A program made the position numbers and the translations under genes. From assembly GCF_002796605.1 (NCBI RefSeq), contig NZ_CP024923.1, forward strand, positions 2,583,001 through 2,647,000: a stretch of 64,000 bases of DNA, in the 5' to 3' direction. Numbering within the stretch: position 1 is the stretch's first letter; every line of letters starts with the position of its first letter. The notes under the pieces were generated by a model, which was not told the origin of the DNA, did not search any database, and saw nothing but the letters and a program-made list of their open reading frames with translations. This stretch comes from Sphingomonas psychrotolerans (GTDB lineage Bacteria; Pseudomonadota; Alphaproteobacteria; Sphingomonadales; Sphingomonadaceae). This document shows positions 37,033 through 46,456 of the stretch, piece by piece.

Positions 37033-37089
37033 GATGCCAGCCTGGCCGCTCGGCTCCGCTGCGCTCCGCCTACCGTCCAGGCCGGCATC
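37033..37089. repeat. 57-bp imperfect palindrome
   Basis: GATGCCAGCCTGG on the left pairs with CCAGGCCGGCATC on the right around GGCTCCGCTGCGCTCCGCC. It lies just after the IS5 element. It could be a REP-like element or a strong transcription end. Confidence 0.45.
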
Positions 37090-37101
37090 GGCAGGCGCCT
37101 A

Positions 37102-37311
37102 TCAACTAACTATGCAACCGGACCAGTCATCGCGGGCAGTCCACGGGCACCTCTGACCGGTGATCACAGCGCCCTCCCCGCTTTCACCACTCGGATCAGT
37201 GCGATTTATGGAATCGTTTGCGACCTCTGCTATATATTTCGCACTCTCATTGATTAGTTTTGCGCCATCCGATCGAATGGTTTCAACTGAGGACTGGTAA
37301 ATTTTTGCCAA
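37102..37311 (-). pseudogene. Orphan Rhs-tip-like fragment
   Basis: The frame from ATG 37311 includes YIAEVANDSINRTDPSGES and then GEGAVITGQR. The string resembles the Rhs core end ([14 protein letters not shown], then [12 protein letters not shown] in B2). It follows the cassette 2 immunity gene by 24 bases and ends in unrelated sequence near the palindrome. I read it as the remains of a displaced tip, though a chance resemblance cannot be excluded. Confidence 0.4.
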
Positions 37312-37335
37312 GTCTAGGCCGCCAAACTTCTCATC

Positions 37336-37707
37336 TCAAAGATTATATTCCCCACGAATATAGCTATCTACGAAGTTATCAAATCGAGTGGGGGTGAGTG
37401 CCTCGATGTCGCTCATCGTAACGATCCCATTTTCATCGACGTAAATTTCATCGGACAATAACAAGTAGTCTCCAATGGTCCACAACTTAAGTCCGTTCTC
37501 TAGCCGGCAGGTGGCGATATGCTCCTCTAATGACCAAAACCTAATGTAGGTGATTGCATCGTAAGAACCTGTCTCCATGCCATCAAATACCTTCAATAGC
37601 TCTAGGTATACTGGGCTGCATTGATAAATATTATCAGCATTAACATGTGGACGATTAAGTGCACATCCACGTTCCAAAAGAAGTCTCTTAAGTTTATCTA
37701 GTATCAT
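37336..37707 (-). CDS. SUKH (SMI1/KNR4)-like immunity protein of cassette 2
   Basis: The 123-residue protein has the SUKH style: [31 protein letters not shown], and [24 protein letters not shown] proteins are the commonest immunity family of polymorphic toxin systems. The ATG overlaps the B2 stop by ATGA, mirroring the B1-lipoprotein junction. No signal peptide is seen, so it would act in the cytoplasm against an imported nuclease-like or other cytosolic toxin. Confidence 0.7.
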   Translation of the reverse strand: MILDKLKRLLLERGCALNRPHVNADNIYQCSPVYLELLKVFDGMETGSYDAITYIRFWSLEEHIATCRLENGLKLWTIGDYLLLSDEIYVDENGIVTMSDIEALTPTRFDNFVDSYIRGEYNL

Positions 37708-40349
37708 GGCAGCCTCTTCAGGACCGATTCAACAATGCTTAGCCTTTGAGCCTGAAGAACTCGTGCTTTACCAGTAGCCTTCACCGGGTTCGCCAATGCT
37801 CTGCGAGCAACCATACGATATTTAAGGAGCGCTTCCCGCGTCAGGCCGGACGGGATTTTGAAGCTGCCGTTAGCAAGTTGCCCCATCACTCGGGTTGTGC
37901 CTGTGTACGAGGAGCCGAAAAGGCTGGTAATGGCCGTATGCTCAACCTGCGAGAGGGCGCCGAGCGGCGCGAGCTCGGCCGCGGTTAAGGGCAGGGCGAA
38001 CAGTGCCGCCAGCGCCGCAACACTAGTTATTTGCTCTCCATTAGTGGTTTCGTATTCGCCTTTCAGCCCACACACGTTCTCGGCCAGACAACCGCCCGCC
38101 TTCGCGTATGCAATCGATCCTCGAATATTGACGGTGCGCGGCCTGTTCCACCATTCCACAACCGAATTCCAGGCGCTGGAAAGCGCGCGTTTTGCAGTTA
38201 CAACGATCTCCTCGCCGCCCGTGCCGGTCGGATCGACCTTGTTGGCGGGATCATTCTCCACGTACGTATACAAATTGATCTGGTCGTCATAGCCGATCGG
38301 ATCGGTCTGCAGGAACCGCCCCAGCGTCGGCGAATAAATGCGCGCCTTGTAGTGGTACATCCCTAGCTCAGGAAGCCATGCCTGGCCGGTATATTGGAAC
38401 CGGCCCGCAGTGGTCAGATCGTTCCCCGGATTCGGAAAGCCGTATTCGTCATAGGCGTTGACCTTGGTGACGTTGCCCGAAGCGTCTGTGACCGCGATGA
38501 TCGAGCCTTGGTGGTCGGTATAGAGGTAGCGCGGCGAGGAAGCGCCCGAGCCCTCGTACCAGACCCGCGGATCGTCTTCGCCGTCGCCATGGACATAGCG
38601 GCGGAGCATATTGCCCGAGCCGTCATATTCGGCGGTAAGCTGGTCGCCATCGTACAGGAACCGCGTAGTGCCGGTGGAGGCCTTGTAGGTCTCAAAAAGC
38701 CGCCCAAGCGGATCGTAGGTGAGGCTGGCGCCCGCCGAAGTGGCAACCAGGCGGTTCTCGGAATCGTAGGTATAGGCGGTCCCACCGTCCGACGTCAGGT
38801 TGCCGTTTGAATCGTAGCCGTAGCTGTTCCCTCCTACCCCGGTATATTGGTTGAGCCCGTTAACTGCGTAACCGTGGTCGATGCTTCTATAATCGGTGAA
38901 GCCATAGGCGTTGTTGCTGCGCGTCCGCGTGACGATCTGGCTCACGGGGTTGTAGCCCATGCTCACAGTCACGTTGTTCCCGGGGCTGGCGAACCCATGG
39001 GCGATGGACGTCAGCCGGGAGATACCATCATAGCCGTAGGCCGAATAGTTCGCCCAGCTTGAAGTCGAATAATTCCAACGGTTCAGCTCCCTGGTACGAC
39101 CCGCGGCGTCATAAGGTGGATAGAATAGCGGCGACGCCCCGTTAGCATCGACATAGTAAATCCGCCCCAGACCCTCGCGGTAATAATTGAAGTAGTTTCC
39201 ATCGGGATGCGTGACGCGCACGCGATTGCCATCGGCGTCATAGGAATAGCTCAGCATGCGGCTGGAGCCGCTCATGCTCGTCGTGCTGTTGGCCAGCCGC
39301 CCAAACCCGTCATAGGTGCTGATCACTGCGTCCGCACCGCTTGGGCCATCGAATCTCGCCGACGTCTGAAGTCCGCGCAGATCGTAGCTATAGTAGACGT
39401 CGCGCGTCGCGTTCGCCGAGACGTTGGTGCAGGCATAGCCGGAAACGCATGCGTCCGGCACGATCTTGCTCGTGAGCCGGTTCAGCGCATCGTAGCCATA
39501 GGTGAAAGTCCGGCCGTCGCGCTTTCTCAGGCTGGTCCGGTTGCCATTGGCGTCATAGCCATATTCCTCGCGGTCGTTGCTGTTGACCGCACCCGCCGTT
39601 GCCAGCGCGTTGGCCTGGGTTAATGGATTGTAGCCGGCTGGCGGCGGCGCATTCGAGGGGAAGCGCCACTGCACCTGGCGATCGTGCCCGTCATAGACGA
39701 ATTGGGCCTTGTTACCGTTGGCATCAACTACAAATTCCTTCTTGCCGTTCGGCGCATAGCCGTACGTAGCGTAGGCTTGCTCGAGGCTGGTGCCGACTCC
39801 GTTGCGCACCTGCACCAGTTGCCCGGCAGCATCGTAGACGTTGCGCGTGATGCGATCGAACGGTGGCGCGCTCACGCTCTGCGAGCACGCGCTCGCCGGC
39901 AGCGCCTCGAACACCGCTTGCTGCATACGAACAGCGGCGCAATCCAATCGCCCTGCAGGGTCGTAGTGATATTGTGTGACGGCGTAATTTACACCGTTCC
40001 CCCACACCCTCTCGATCGTCTTGCGGCCCATCGCGTCGTAAGTCGTGTCGACCTGGCTGAAGATCGTGAGACCGGTCCAGTTTTCGGGGGCCACAGCTTC
40101 GGACTGCCAGACGGCAAGCTCACCCTTCTCCGCTCGGATCAGTCTCCCGGCCGCATCATACGTGTTGCGAGTCACGGGATAGTGCAGGGGCCCGCCCCCG
40201 TCCGGATCGGGCGAAAGCGTGCCCGTCAGCTGCCGGTCCGCGTTGTACCGGTAGCCGGTGGTAAAGTCCGAGGGCGCCGATTGGGCCATCACAACCCCGG
40301 TATGCGCCAGGCCCCAAAGGCCGAGGACGCTCGCGACGATCCGCTTCAT
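37704..40349 (-). CDS. Rhs-core (YD-repeat) protein B2 with variable tip
   Basis: This protein of about 881 residues starts [20 protein letters not shown] with signal cleavage near VMAQS, and GGGGG lies six bases upstream. The YD-repeat core is nearly the same as B1 ([42 protein letters not shown]). After ADKVDPTG-like [15 protein letters not shown] the sequence becomes unique: [17 protein letters not shown], a hydrophobic stretch [20 protein letters not shown], and a basic end [18 protein letters not shown] to SVLKRLP. The tip is probably the toxin, paired with the SUKH-like gene. Its activity is not identified. Confidence 0.82.
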   Translation of the reverse strand: MKRIVASVLGLWGLAHTGVVMAQSAPSDFTTGYRYNADRQLTGTLSPDPDGGGPLHYPVTRNTYDAAGRLIRAEKGELAVWQSEAVAPENWTGLTIFSQVDTTYDAMGRKTIERVWGNGVNYAVTQYHYDPAGRLDCAAVRMQQAVFEALPASACSQSVSAPPFDRITRNVYDAAGQLVQVRNGVGTSLEQAYATYGYAPNGKKEFVVDANGNKAQFVYDGHDRQVQWRFPSNAPPPAGYNPLTQANALATAGAVNSNDREEYGYDANGNRTSLRKRDGRTFTYGYDALNRLTSKIVPDACVSGYACTNVSANATRDVYYSYDLRGLQTSARFDGPSGADAVISTYDGFGRLANSTTSMSGSSRMLSYSYDADGNRVRVTHPDGNYFNYYREGLGRIYYVDANGASPLFYPPYDAAGRTRELNRWNYSTSSWANYSAYGYDGISRLTSIAHGFASPGNNVTVSMGYNPVSQIVTRTRSNNAYGFTDYRSIDHGYAVNGLNQYTGVGGNSYGYDSNGNLTSDGGTAYTYDSENRLVATSAGASLTYDPLGRLFETYKASTGTTRFLYDGDQLTAEYDGSGNMLRRYVHGDGEDDPRVWYEGSGASSPRYLYTDHQGSIIAVTDASGNVTKVNAYDEYGFPNPGNDLTTAGRFQYTGQAWLPELGMYHYKARIYSPTLGRFLQTDPIGYDDQINLYTYVENDPANKVDPTGTGGEEIVVTAKRALSSAWNSVVEWWNRPRTVNIRGSIAYAKAGGCLAENVCGLKGEYETTNGEQITSVAALAALFALPLTAAELAPLGALSQVEHTAITSLFGSSYTGTTRVMGQLANGSFKIPSGLTREALLKYRMVARRALANPVKATGKARVLQAQRLSIVESVLKRLP

Positions 40350-40360
40350 CTGCATCCCCC

Positions 40361-42307
40361 TTACTGGCATTGCGCCAGAGCCGCGCGAGGGCTGGTCTCG
40401 GCAATCCTGTTCCCCGTGACGTCATACTGGTAGCAACTGCGCAGGCTTACGCCGTCCGCCGTCTCGACCTTGCCACGTAGCAAGAGGTTGTTCGGGCCGG
40501 CGTCGGGACCGTAGTCGTAGGTGGTCACCACCTCGTCGCTGGCGCCTGTGGCACAGCCGGCATTCGTCGTAGCGCCATTGCGGCAAGTATGAACCTCGCT
40601 AAGCAACCACACGGAAGTCGCGGACGGCACATACCCGCCTGCCCCGTTGCTGATCCAGGCACGACGCTGCGAATAGACATAGCGATTTAGCGGCGACAAA
40701 CCGCCTACCCCCGGCCCCATTTCGGTTAGCACGCCCCCGTGGGCAGCGTCGTATGTGTAGCGGCTGATATTGCCGTTGGCGTCAGTGACAGTTTGTGGCT
40801 TATTGCATATCAAATAGTTAGTACAATCATAGGTTGCGGACATCGTAATATCCGGCAGCCCCGCCCCGATTTTGGGATGGACAGTCACCTTTGTGAGATT
40901 ATGCGATACGCCATATTCGAACTCCCGCCGGATGCCGGAGGGCTCGACGGAGGCAATGCGGTCGCTGACCACGCTACACGTGCCGACATGGCCGATCTGA
41001 TCATAGCGACAATATTCGAACCGTGATTCGCGATCGAGCTCGTCCCTAATCAGCTCAGGCCCCGGCGTGATGTCGTAGCTAAAGTCGATCGTGCCGGGGT
41101 TGTGCCGATAGGCGCCGTATTTGACGGTAACCTTGCGGCTCTCGTTGTCCACATAATATCCACCCGCGGGAAGATTGCCTTTGGCCTCTCCCGCGAAGTT
41201 TGGATCAATGTCCCACACATAGCTGTACGAACGCCCATCGGCGAAGGACTGATAGCTCACCACTCCCTGCGCGTTCATCACGTTAGTGACCACGGGTTGA
41301 GCGGATCCCGCCACGTAAATCTGGCCGAGGCCGTTCATCGTCGTCGCGTTGCCGGATTGGTCCGTGAAGCCGGTTAGGACGCCATTGGCGTAGTTGTAAG
41401 TGGCGCTCGGCGCGTCGGCTGGGCAGGAAGACGACGATGCCGCGGGCTGCGCTCGAGTCGCCAGATTGATGACGCAAGCTCTAGTAACGAACTTGGGCTG
41501 TGCCGCCAGGCCATAGTCGAACAGAATAGCGTATCCCAGGCTGCTTGTTACCGAGCGAAGCCTGGAGGTTCCGGCTTGCGGCATACTCTCATAGCCAAAC
41601 TGATAGCGCGTGCCGTCCGGCCTCGTCATGTCGGAGACGTAAACGCACTCTCCGCCGCAGTCCCCCGCGAAGGACATTCGCCTGAAGTTGAATATCGATC
41701 CTTCCTCATCTCGGAATTGATAGAGGTCTGGCACTAGCTCGGTTCCGCCCCGTGGCGTGGGGGACTGGTGGCTTTCGACGATCGATACATAAGCACGCGA
41801 GATCACCGATTGCTCAAGGAAGCTGCCTTGGTAGCTACCTTTGCGGAAGCTGATTGCACTGGCCCCGACATGAACCGTGGTGAGATAATCGTATTCGCTA
41901 ATATATTGCGCCTCTGGGATCGCAACTCTTCGCTGGGTTAGCGTAATCAGCCAATTGTGGATCAAATAGTTTCCGAAAGCGAATTCGGGTTGGCCGCGCT
42001 GAGTCGTCCCAATCCGCTCAAGCGCCATGCCCTTATCGCCGCCGATCGACAGGTCGGCGTGCCTATAGGCGAACCGACCGGTGCGCATGTCGACACCCCC
42101 GGGGCTGACCATCAGTTTCTCTGCCGGAAGCGGCACCGCTTCGGCGATGCCGCCCCCGCCGCCACCGCCCACGCTGTTCACCCCCGCGTCTGGCTCCGCT
42201 TCAACCCGATCCTGTGCGAATGCCGTCGCCGGCGCATTGCCCGTTGCCGCACATGCCAGCAGGGCGAACGTCATCTTCCTGGTGCCCATTCTAAACATGT
42301 ACCGCAT
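40361..42307 (-). CDS. YD-repeat protein A2, secreted
   Basis: The frame of 648 codons (start 42307 or an internal Met such as MGTRKM) has a signal peptide ending near ATAFAQD. It carries the Rhs N-terminal signature [20 protein letters not shown], then YD-type repeats, and closes with [20 protein letters not shown]. It ends 11 bases before B2. Compared with A1 the C-terminal third is clearly homologous, whereas the N-terminal half differs and A1 lacks the GVDMRTG signature. Together A2 and B2 look like a single Rhs protein split into two genes. Confidence 0.8.
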   Translation of the reverse strand: MRYMFRMGTRKMTFALLACAATGNAPATAFAQDRVEAEPDAGVNSVGGGGGGGIAEAVPLPAEKLMVSPGGVDMRTGRFAYRHADLSIGGDKGMALERIGTTQRGQPEFAFGNYLIHNWLITLTQRRVAIPEAQYISEYDYLTTVHVGASAISFRKGSYQGSFLEQSVISRAYVSIVESHQSPTPRGGTELVPDLYQFRDEEGSIFNFRRMSFAGDCGGECVYVSDMTRPDGTRYQFGYESMPQAGTSRLRSVTSSLGYAILFDYGLAAQPKFVTRACVINLATRAQPAASSSSCPADAPSATYNYANGVLTGFTDQSGNATTMNGLGQIYVAGSAQPVVTNVMNAQGVVSYQSFADGRSYSYVWDIDPNFAGEAKGNLPAGGYYVDNESRKVTVKYGAYRHNPGTIDFSYDITPGPELIRDELDRESRFEYCRYDQIGHVGTCSVVSDRIASVEPSGIRREFEYGVSHNLTKVTVHPKIGAGLPDITMSATYDCTNYLICNKPQTVTDANGNISRYTYDAAHGGVLTEMGPGVGGLSPLNRYVYSQRRAWISNGAGGYVPSATSVWLLSEVHTCRNGATTNAGCATGASDEVVTTYDYGPDAGPNNLLLRGKVETADGVSLRSCYQYDVTGNRIAETSPRAALAQCQ

Positions 42308-42651
42308 AACCGAACGAAGCCCCCATCATATCACGTGAATCAGTGAGTTAATCCGATAGGCGTGATCGAAGATCAAAATCCCCCGAGCATCAGCTGTCAC
42401 CCCATATTGTCACCACGGCATTGACTTTTGTGACATCAACTAGTCACACGCCTTCCAAATCAGAGACATCACTTTCCTAGCGCCACGTCGCTTCGAGACG
42501 GCAACATTGCGTATACATTGAACTCACCGCGCATAGGCTTGAACGACGTTATTTATACACGCGGCCGCCAACGAGGACCAGGAGAGCGCATTCAGCGTAG
42601 CTCATCGTAAGTGTGCTATGCCTCACGCAGACGCTGCTTTCGCGCCTGAAA
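42308..42651. other. Intergenic region between S2 and A2
   Basis: No gene is seen in 344 bases. GTCAC and its complement recur several times at 42395-42451 (TGTCACC, TTGTCACC, TTTGTGACATC, TAGTCACAC), which could mark a regulator site for A2. Confidence 0.35.
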
Positions 42652-43263
42652 CTAACAGAAACAATCTTCATTATAGAATGTCACGTTCGTGAAATCTCTC
42701 GCAAAGGTGGCATTTCCCGATGTAATTACCCACACTATCTTCAGTTGAAGCGGGTCACCCGCCGGAATGGTTCCCGGATACGGACTTACTCGCACAGTCC
42801 TCTTTGTGCCGCTGGTTGAGTTATCATTCGGATCAAATGGGGCCGACGTTAAATGCCAACCGGAATCGTAACCGCCTCCGCCGCTGACGTATTGCGTCGT
42901 GAAACTGACGCTGATGGGAGTCGAGCACGCGCCAGATCGCACCAAGGCGGGGTAGACTGAGGCCTCACCGGAACTTTCATAGTTGTAGCTTTCTGCGGTC
43001 AGAATACAGCCCCCGCCTCCGCCTCCCTGCGTGACGGAATAACGAGACCGATTGCCCGATGCATCGAACTGTGCGGTCGAGGTCGTGCCCGCATTGGGGC
43101 CGCCGGAGACCGTGACCTGGATAAGCCTACCTAAAGCGTCATAAGTATAGGTTGAGGCCTCTTGGGCCACCGCTGGTGATATCCAGCCTCCAATCAATGC
43201 CACTGTCGCGCCCAACGCCGGCTGGCTAATAACACCGCGCCACAACTGCAATAATACTTTCAT
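42652..43263 (-). CDS. Small secreted YD-repeat protein S2
   Basis: The 203-residue protein has a signal peptide (MKVLLQLWRGVISQPALGAT, cleavage near PAVAQE). One clear YD repeat (STYTYDALGRLIQVTVSGG) and a degenerate one (AQFDASGNRSRYSV) come next, then a Gly run and a beta-rich part with two cysteines placed as in S1 (CILTAE and SGACSTP). It ends in EDCFC. ATG 43263 follows GGGGGCGGGG. It is first in cassette 2 and divergent from the T4SS operon across 250 bases. Confidence 0.7.
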   Translation of the reverse strand: MKVLLQLWRGVISQPALGATVALIGGWISPAVAQEASTYTYDALGRLIQVTVSGGPNAGTTSTAQFDASGNRSRYSVTQGGGGGGCILTAESYNYESSGEASVYPALVRSGACSTPISVSFTTQYVSGGGGYDSGWHLTSAPFDPNDNSTSGTKRTVRVSPYPGTIPAGDPLQLKIVWVITSGNATFARDFTNVTFYNEDCFC

Positions 43264-43513
43264 CCCCGCCCCCAGCAAGCCCACGCACACGGAGCGGGTA
43301 TCAGAATCGATGATTAAGCGTCCATTGTTACGGGGCAGAAGTCAACAGCGAAAAATATAGAACATCGCTTATCTCAAGTCGAAAACTATTACTGTTATAT
43401 TACGATTGTCTGACATCTAAAATCGGCCCAAGGCGCGGTGACGAGAACATCGTCGGCATTGGCAAATAGGAAAAATGCCAGCACATGGGGGTCTCGAATC
43501 GGGGGGGCACACC

Positions 43514-43837
43514 GTGAAACATCAATTGGCGTGGCTAAAACGCGCTTTTCTCGTGGCGGCGCTCGTGTTGCCCCATGCAGTGAGTGCGCAAGAGGGCCTC
43601 GCTGATCCCGCGGGATCGGGCGTGATCGTGTCCGCGGTGCGCTGGCTCGAGGGGACGTTGCTGGGAACGGTCGCAACCGTCGTGGCGGTGATCGCGGTCG
43701 CCACGGTGGGGCTGTTGATGCTCACCGGCCGGATCAACTGGCGCTATGGCGCAACGGTTATCCTGGGCTGCTTCATCCTGTTCGGCGCTGCCAGCATCGT
43801 CGCCGGGATCCAGTCGACCGCGCAACTGGGACAATAG
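43514..43837 (+). CDS. virB2: VirB2/TrbC-family T4SS pilin
   Basis: The 107-residue protein has a long signal peptide (FLVAALVLPHAVSAQ), then DPAGSGVIVSAVRWLEGTLL and two membrane helices (VVAVIAVATVGLLML and ATVILGCFILFGAASIVAG) joined by the short TGRINWRYG loop, the layout of VirB2/TrbC major pilins. GTG 43514 has a G-rich site just upstream. It opens a compact operon of T4SS genes. Confidence 0.85.
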   Translation: MKHQLAWLKRAFLVAALVLPHAVSAQEGLADPAGSGVIVSAVRWLEGTLLGTVATVVAVIAVATVGLLMLTGRINWRYGATVILGCFILFGAASIVAGIQSTAQLGQ

Positions 43838-43838
43838 G

Positions 43839-44123
43839 ATGAACGGTCTCGAGCAAGACCAGTTGTTCGTCGCGCTCACGCGTCCGCAGATGTTCGCGGG
43901 CGTCACCTACAGCTATTTCATCGCCAATGCGGTCATCGCGACCGAATTGTTCCTGATCTTCAAGTCGCCCTGGGCAGTCGTGGTGGCGCTCGCCATTCAT
44001 TTCGCGGGCGTGATCCTCTGCCTGCGCGAGCCGCGCTTCTTCGATCTGTGGCTGACCCGGCTCGGCCGCTGCCCGCGGGTACGCAACTATGCGATCTGGC
44101 GATGCAACTCCTACCGGCCCTGA
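43839..44123 (+). CDS. virB3: VirB3-like inner-membrane T4SS protein
   Basis: The 94-residue protein matches VirB3: LFVALTRPQMFAGVTYSYFI, a membrane pair, and CLREPRFFDLWLTRLGRC near the end. VirB3 works with the VirB4 ATPase in pilus assembly. The ATG is one base after the virB2 stop, and the end overlaps virB4 by 22 bases. Confidence 0.85.
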   Translation: MNGLEQDQLFVALTRPQMFAGVTYSYFIANAVIATELFLIFKSPWAVVVALAIHFAGVILCLREPRFFDLWLTRLGRCPRVRNYAIWRCNSYRP

Positions 44124-46456
44124 CCAGCGATCCCGGGGTCGTGCGGCGCGAGGCGCCGGCCGGGCGCCATTTGCCTTATGCCCGGCACGTCGACGATCGC
44201 ACGATCGAGACGCGCGACGGGCTGCTGATGCAGGTGCTCCACCTGCGCGGCCTGTTGTTCGAGACCGCCGACACCGATGAGATCAACTATCGCAAGCGGC
44301 TGCGCGATGCGATGCTCCAGTCGATCGGGTCGTCGCGCTTCGCAGTCTACAGCCATGTCGTCCGGCGGCGCGTCGATGCGGGGCTGACCGCCGATTTCCC
44401 CGACGCCTTTTCGGCCCGGCTTGACGCGACGTGGAACGCGCGGCTCGCGCAGAAAAAATTGTACGTCAACGACCTGTTTCTGACCCTCGTCCGGCGCCCG
44501 TTGCCGGGTCGCATCGGCCTTCTCGACCGGCTGCGCGGCGGCACGACGGAGGCGAGCACCGGACATGAATTGCGCCAGCTCGACGTCGCCCGCGATGCGC
44601 TGCTCGCGGCTTTGGGCAGCTACGACCCGCGGCTGCTCGGCGTCTATCAGACGCCGCAGGGCACCTGTTCGGAACCGCTCGAATTCCTGTCGTCGCTGTA
44701 CAATGGCGAGGTGCGGCCAGTGCTGCTGCCGCTGCAGGATCTCGGCGCCTATCTGCCCTATCGCCGGGTGAGCTTCGGCCAGGAGACGGTCGAGCTCGGC
44801 CCGACGGGCACGCTGGCGCGCAGCTTCACCGGGCTCATCTCGATCAAGGACTATCCCGGTCAGACCGCGCCCGGCATGCTCGACGAGCTGCTGCGGCTGC
44901 CGTTCGAGCTGACCGTCGCGCAGAGCTTCGGCTTCGTCGAACGGCAGGCGGCGCTGTCGAAGATGAACCTCGCGCTCCGGCGGATGCGCTCGGCCGAGGA
45001 CGAGGCAGTGAGCCTGCGCGCCGACCTGTCCGGCGCCAAGGACGATGTTGCCGCCGGCCGCGCCGGTTTCGGCGAGCATCACATGACGATCGCGGTGCAG
45101 GGCGGCACGCCGGCCCAGGTCGACGAAGGCGTCGCCGAGGTCCAGGCGGTGCTCGCCGATATGGGGATCATCGCGGTTCGGGAGGAGATCGCCCTCGAGC
45201 CGGCGTTCTGGGCGCAATTCCCCGGCAATTTCAAATATATCGCACGGCGCGGCCTGATCTCGACGAGCAATTTCGCGGGGTTCGCCAGCGGCCACAATCT
45301 GCCGCAGGGGCGTGCCGCCGGCAATCACTGGGGCGATGCGGTGACTCTGCTCGAGACCACCGCCGCGGGTCCCTATTATTTCAATTTCCACCAGGGCGAT
45401 CTCGGCAATTTCACGGTGATCGGGCCGTCGGGATCGGGCAAGACCGTGGTGCTCAACTTCCTCCTCGCCCAGGCGCGCAAATTCGCCCCGCGGATCATCT
45501 TCTTCGACAAGGACCGCGGCGCCGAGCTATTTCTGCGCGCGATCGGCGGCCGCTACGATCTGCTGCGCCCCGGCACGCCTTCGGGCCTCAACCCGCTGCA
45601 GATCGACGACAATCCCGCCAACCGCCAGTTCCTGATCGACTGGATCGCATTGCTGGCGGGCGGCGCCGACATCGAAGAGATTGCGCGGATCAAGGACGCG
45701 ATCGACGCCAATTTCGGCCAGCCGATCGAGCAAAGGCGCCTGCGCCACCTCGCCGAACTGTTCCGTGGCGGCCACCGTCCGCATGGCGCCGATTTGTGGG
45801 CGCGGCTGCGCCCGTGGTGGGGCGAAGGCGAACGCGCCTGGCTTTTCGACAACGAAAGCGACGAGACCGATCTCACCGCCGACACGGTCGGCTTCGACAT
45901 GACCCAGATCCTCGACGATCCGGCGATGCGCACCCCGGCGATGATGTATCTCTTCCACCGGGTCGAGGAGCGGCTCGACGGCACTGCGGCGATCATCGTG
46001 GTCGACGAGGGCTGGAAGGCGCTCGACGACGACGTCTTCGTCCGGCGGATCAAGGATTGGGAAAAGACGATCCGCAAAAGGAACGGCATCGTCGGCTTCG
46101 CCACCCAGAGCGCGCAGGACGCGCTCGAGAGCCGCATCGCCAGCGCGATCATCGAACAGGCCGCGACCCAGATCTTCATGGCCAACCCGAAGGCGCGCGC
46201 CGACGATTATGTCCACGGCTTCGGCCTGACGCCGCACGAGTTCGAGCTGATCCGCACGCTTCCTGACAATGCCCATTGCTTCCTGATCAAGCATGGCAAC
46301 GAGAGCGTCGTCGCCCGGCTCAACCTGACCGGCGAGCGCGACCTGCTCACCATCCTGTCGGGGCGCGAACGCACCGTCCGGCTGCTCGACGACATCCGCG
46401 CCACCAGCGGCGACGATCCGGCGGACTGGCTGCCGCGCCTGCTGGAAGTGGCATGA
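44102..46456 (+). CDS. virB4: VirB4 T4SS ATPase
   Basis: The 784-residue protein is a VirB4/TrbE-type ATPase of normal length. Walker A is GPSGSGKTVVLNFLLAQ at about residue 440; Walker B is IIVVDEGWKAL at about 632; GFATQSAQDAL and the C-terminal HCFLIKHGNESVVARLNL are also present. It powers pilus assembly and substrate transfer at the inner membrane. ATG 44102 is chosen because MQLLPALTSD starts the family region. Confidence 0.92.
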   Translation: MQLLPALTSDPGVVRREAPAGRHLPYARHVDDRTIETRDGLLMQVLHLRGLLFETADTDEINYRKRLRDAMLQSIGSSRFAVYSHVVRRRVDAGLTADFPDAFSARLDATWNARLAQKKLYVNDLFLTLVRRPLPGRIGLLDRLRGGTTEASTGHELRQLDVARDALLAALGSYDPRLLGVYQTPQGTCSEPLEFLSSLYNGEVRPVLLPLQDLGAYLPYRRVSFGQETVELGPTGTLARSFTGLISIKDYPGQTAPGMLDELLRLPFELTVAQSFGFVERQAALSKMNLALRRMRSAEDEAVSLRADLSGAKDDVAAGRAGFGEHHMTIAVQGGTPAQVDEGVAEVQAVLADMGIIAVREEIALEPAFWAQFPGNFKYIARRGLISTSNFAGFASGHNLPQGRAAGNHWGDAVTLLETTAAGPYYFNFHQGDLGNFTVIGPSGSGKTVVLNFLLAQARKFAPRIIFFDKDRGAELFLRAIGGRYDLLRPGTPSGLNPLQIDDNPANRQFLIDWIALLAGGADIEEIARIKDAIDANFGQPIEQRRLRHLAELFRGGHRPHGADLWARLRPWWGEGERAWLFDNESDETDLTADTVGFDMTQILDDPAMRTPAMMYLFHRVEERLDGTAAIIVVDEGWKALDDDVFVRRIKDWEKTIRKRNGIVGFATQSAQDALESRIASAIIEQAATQIFMANPKARADDYVHGFGLTPHEFELIRTLPDNAHCFLIKHGNESVVARLNLTGERDLLTILSGRERTVRLLDDIRATSGDDPADWLPRLLEVA

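Noticed and set aside
44111..45391. Minus-strand frame of 426 codons opposite virB4
   Set aside because: Shadow of the virB4 gene; no start signal or family motifs.
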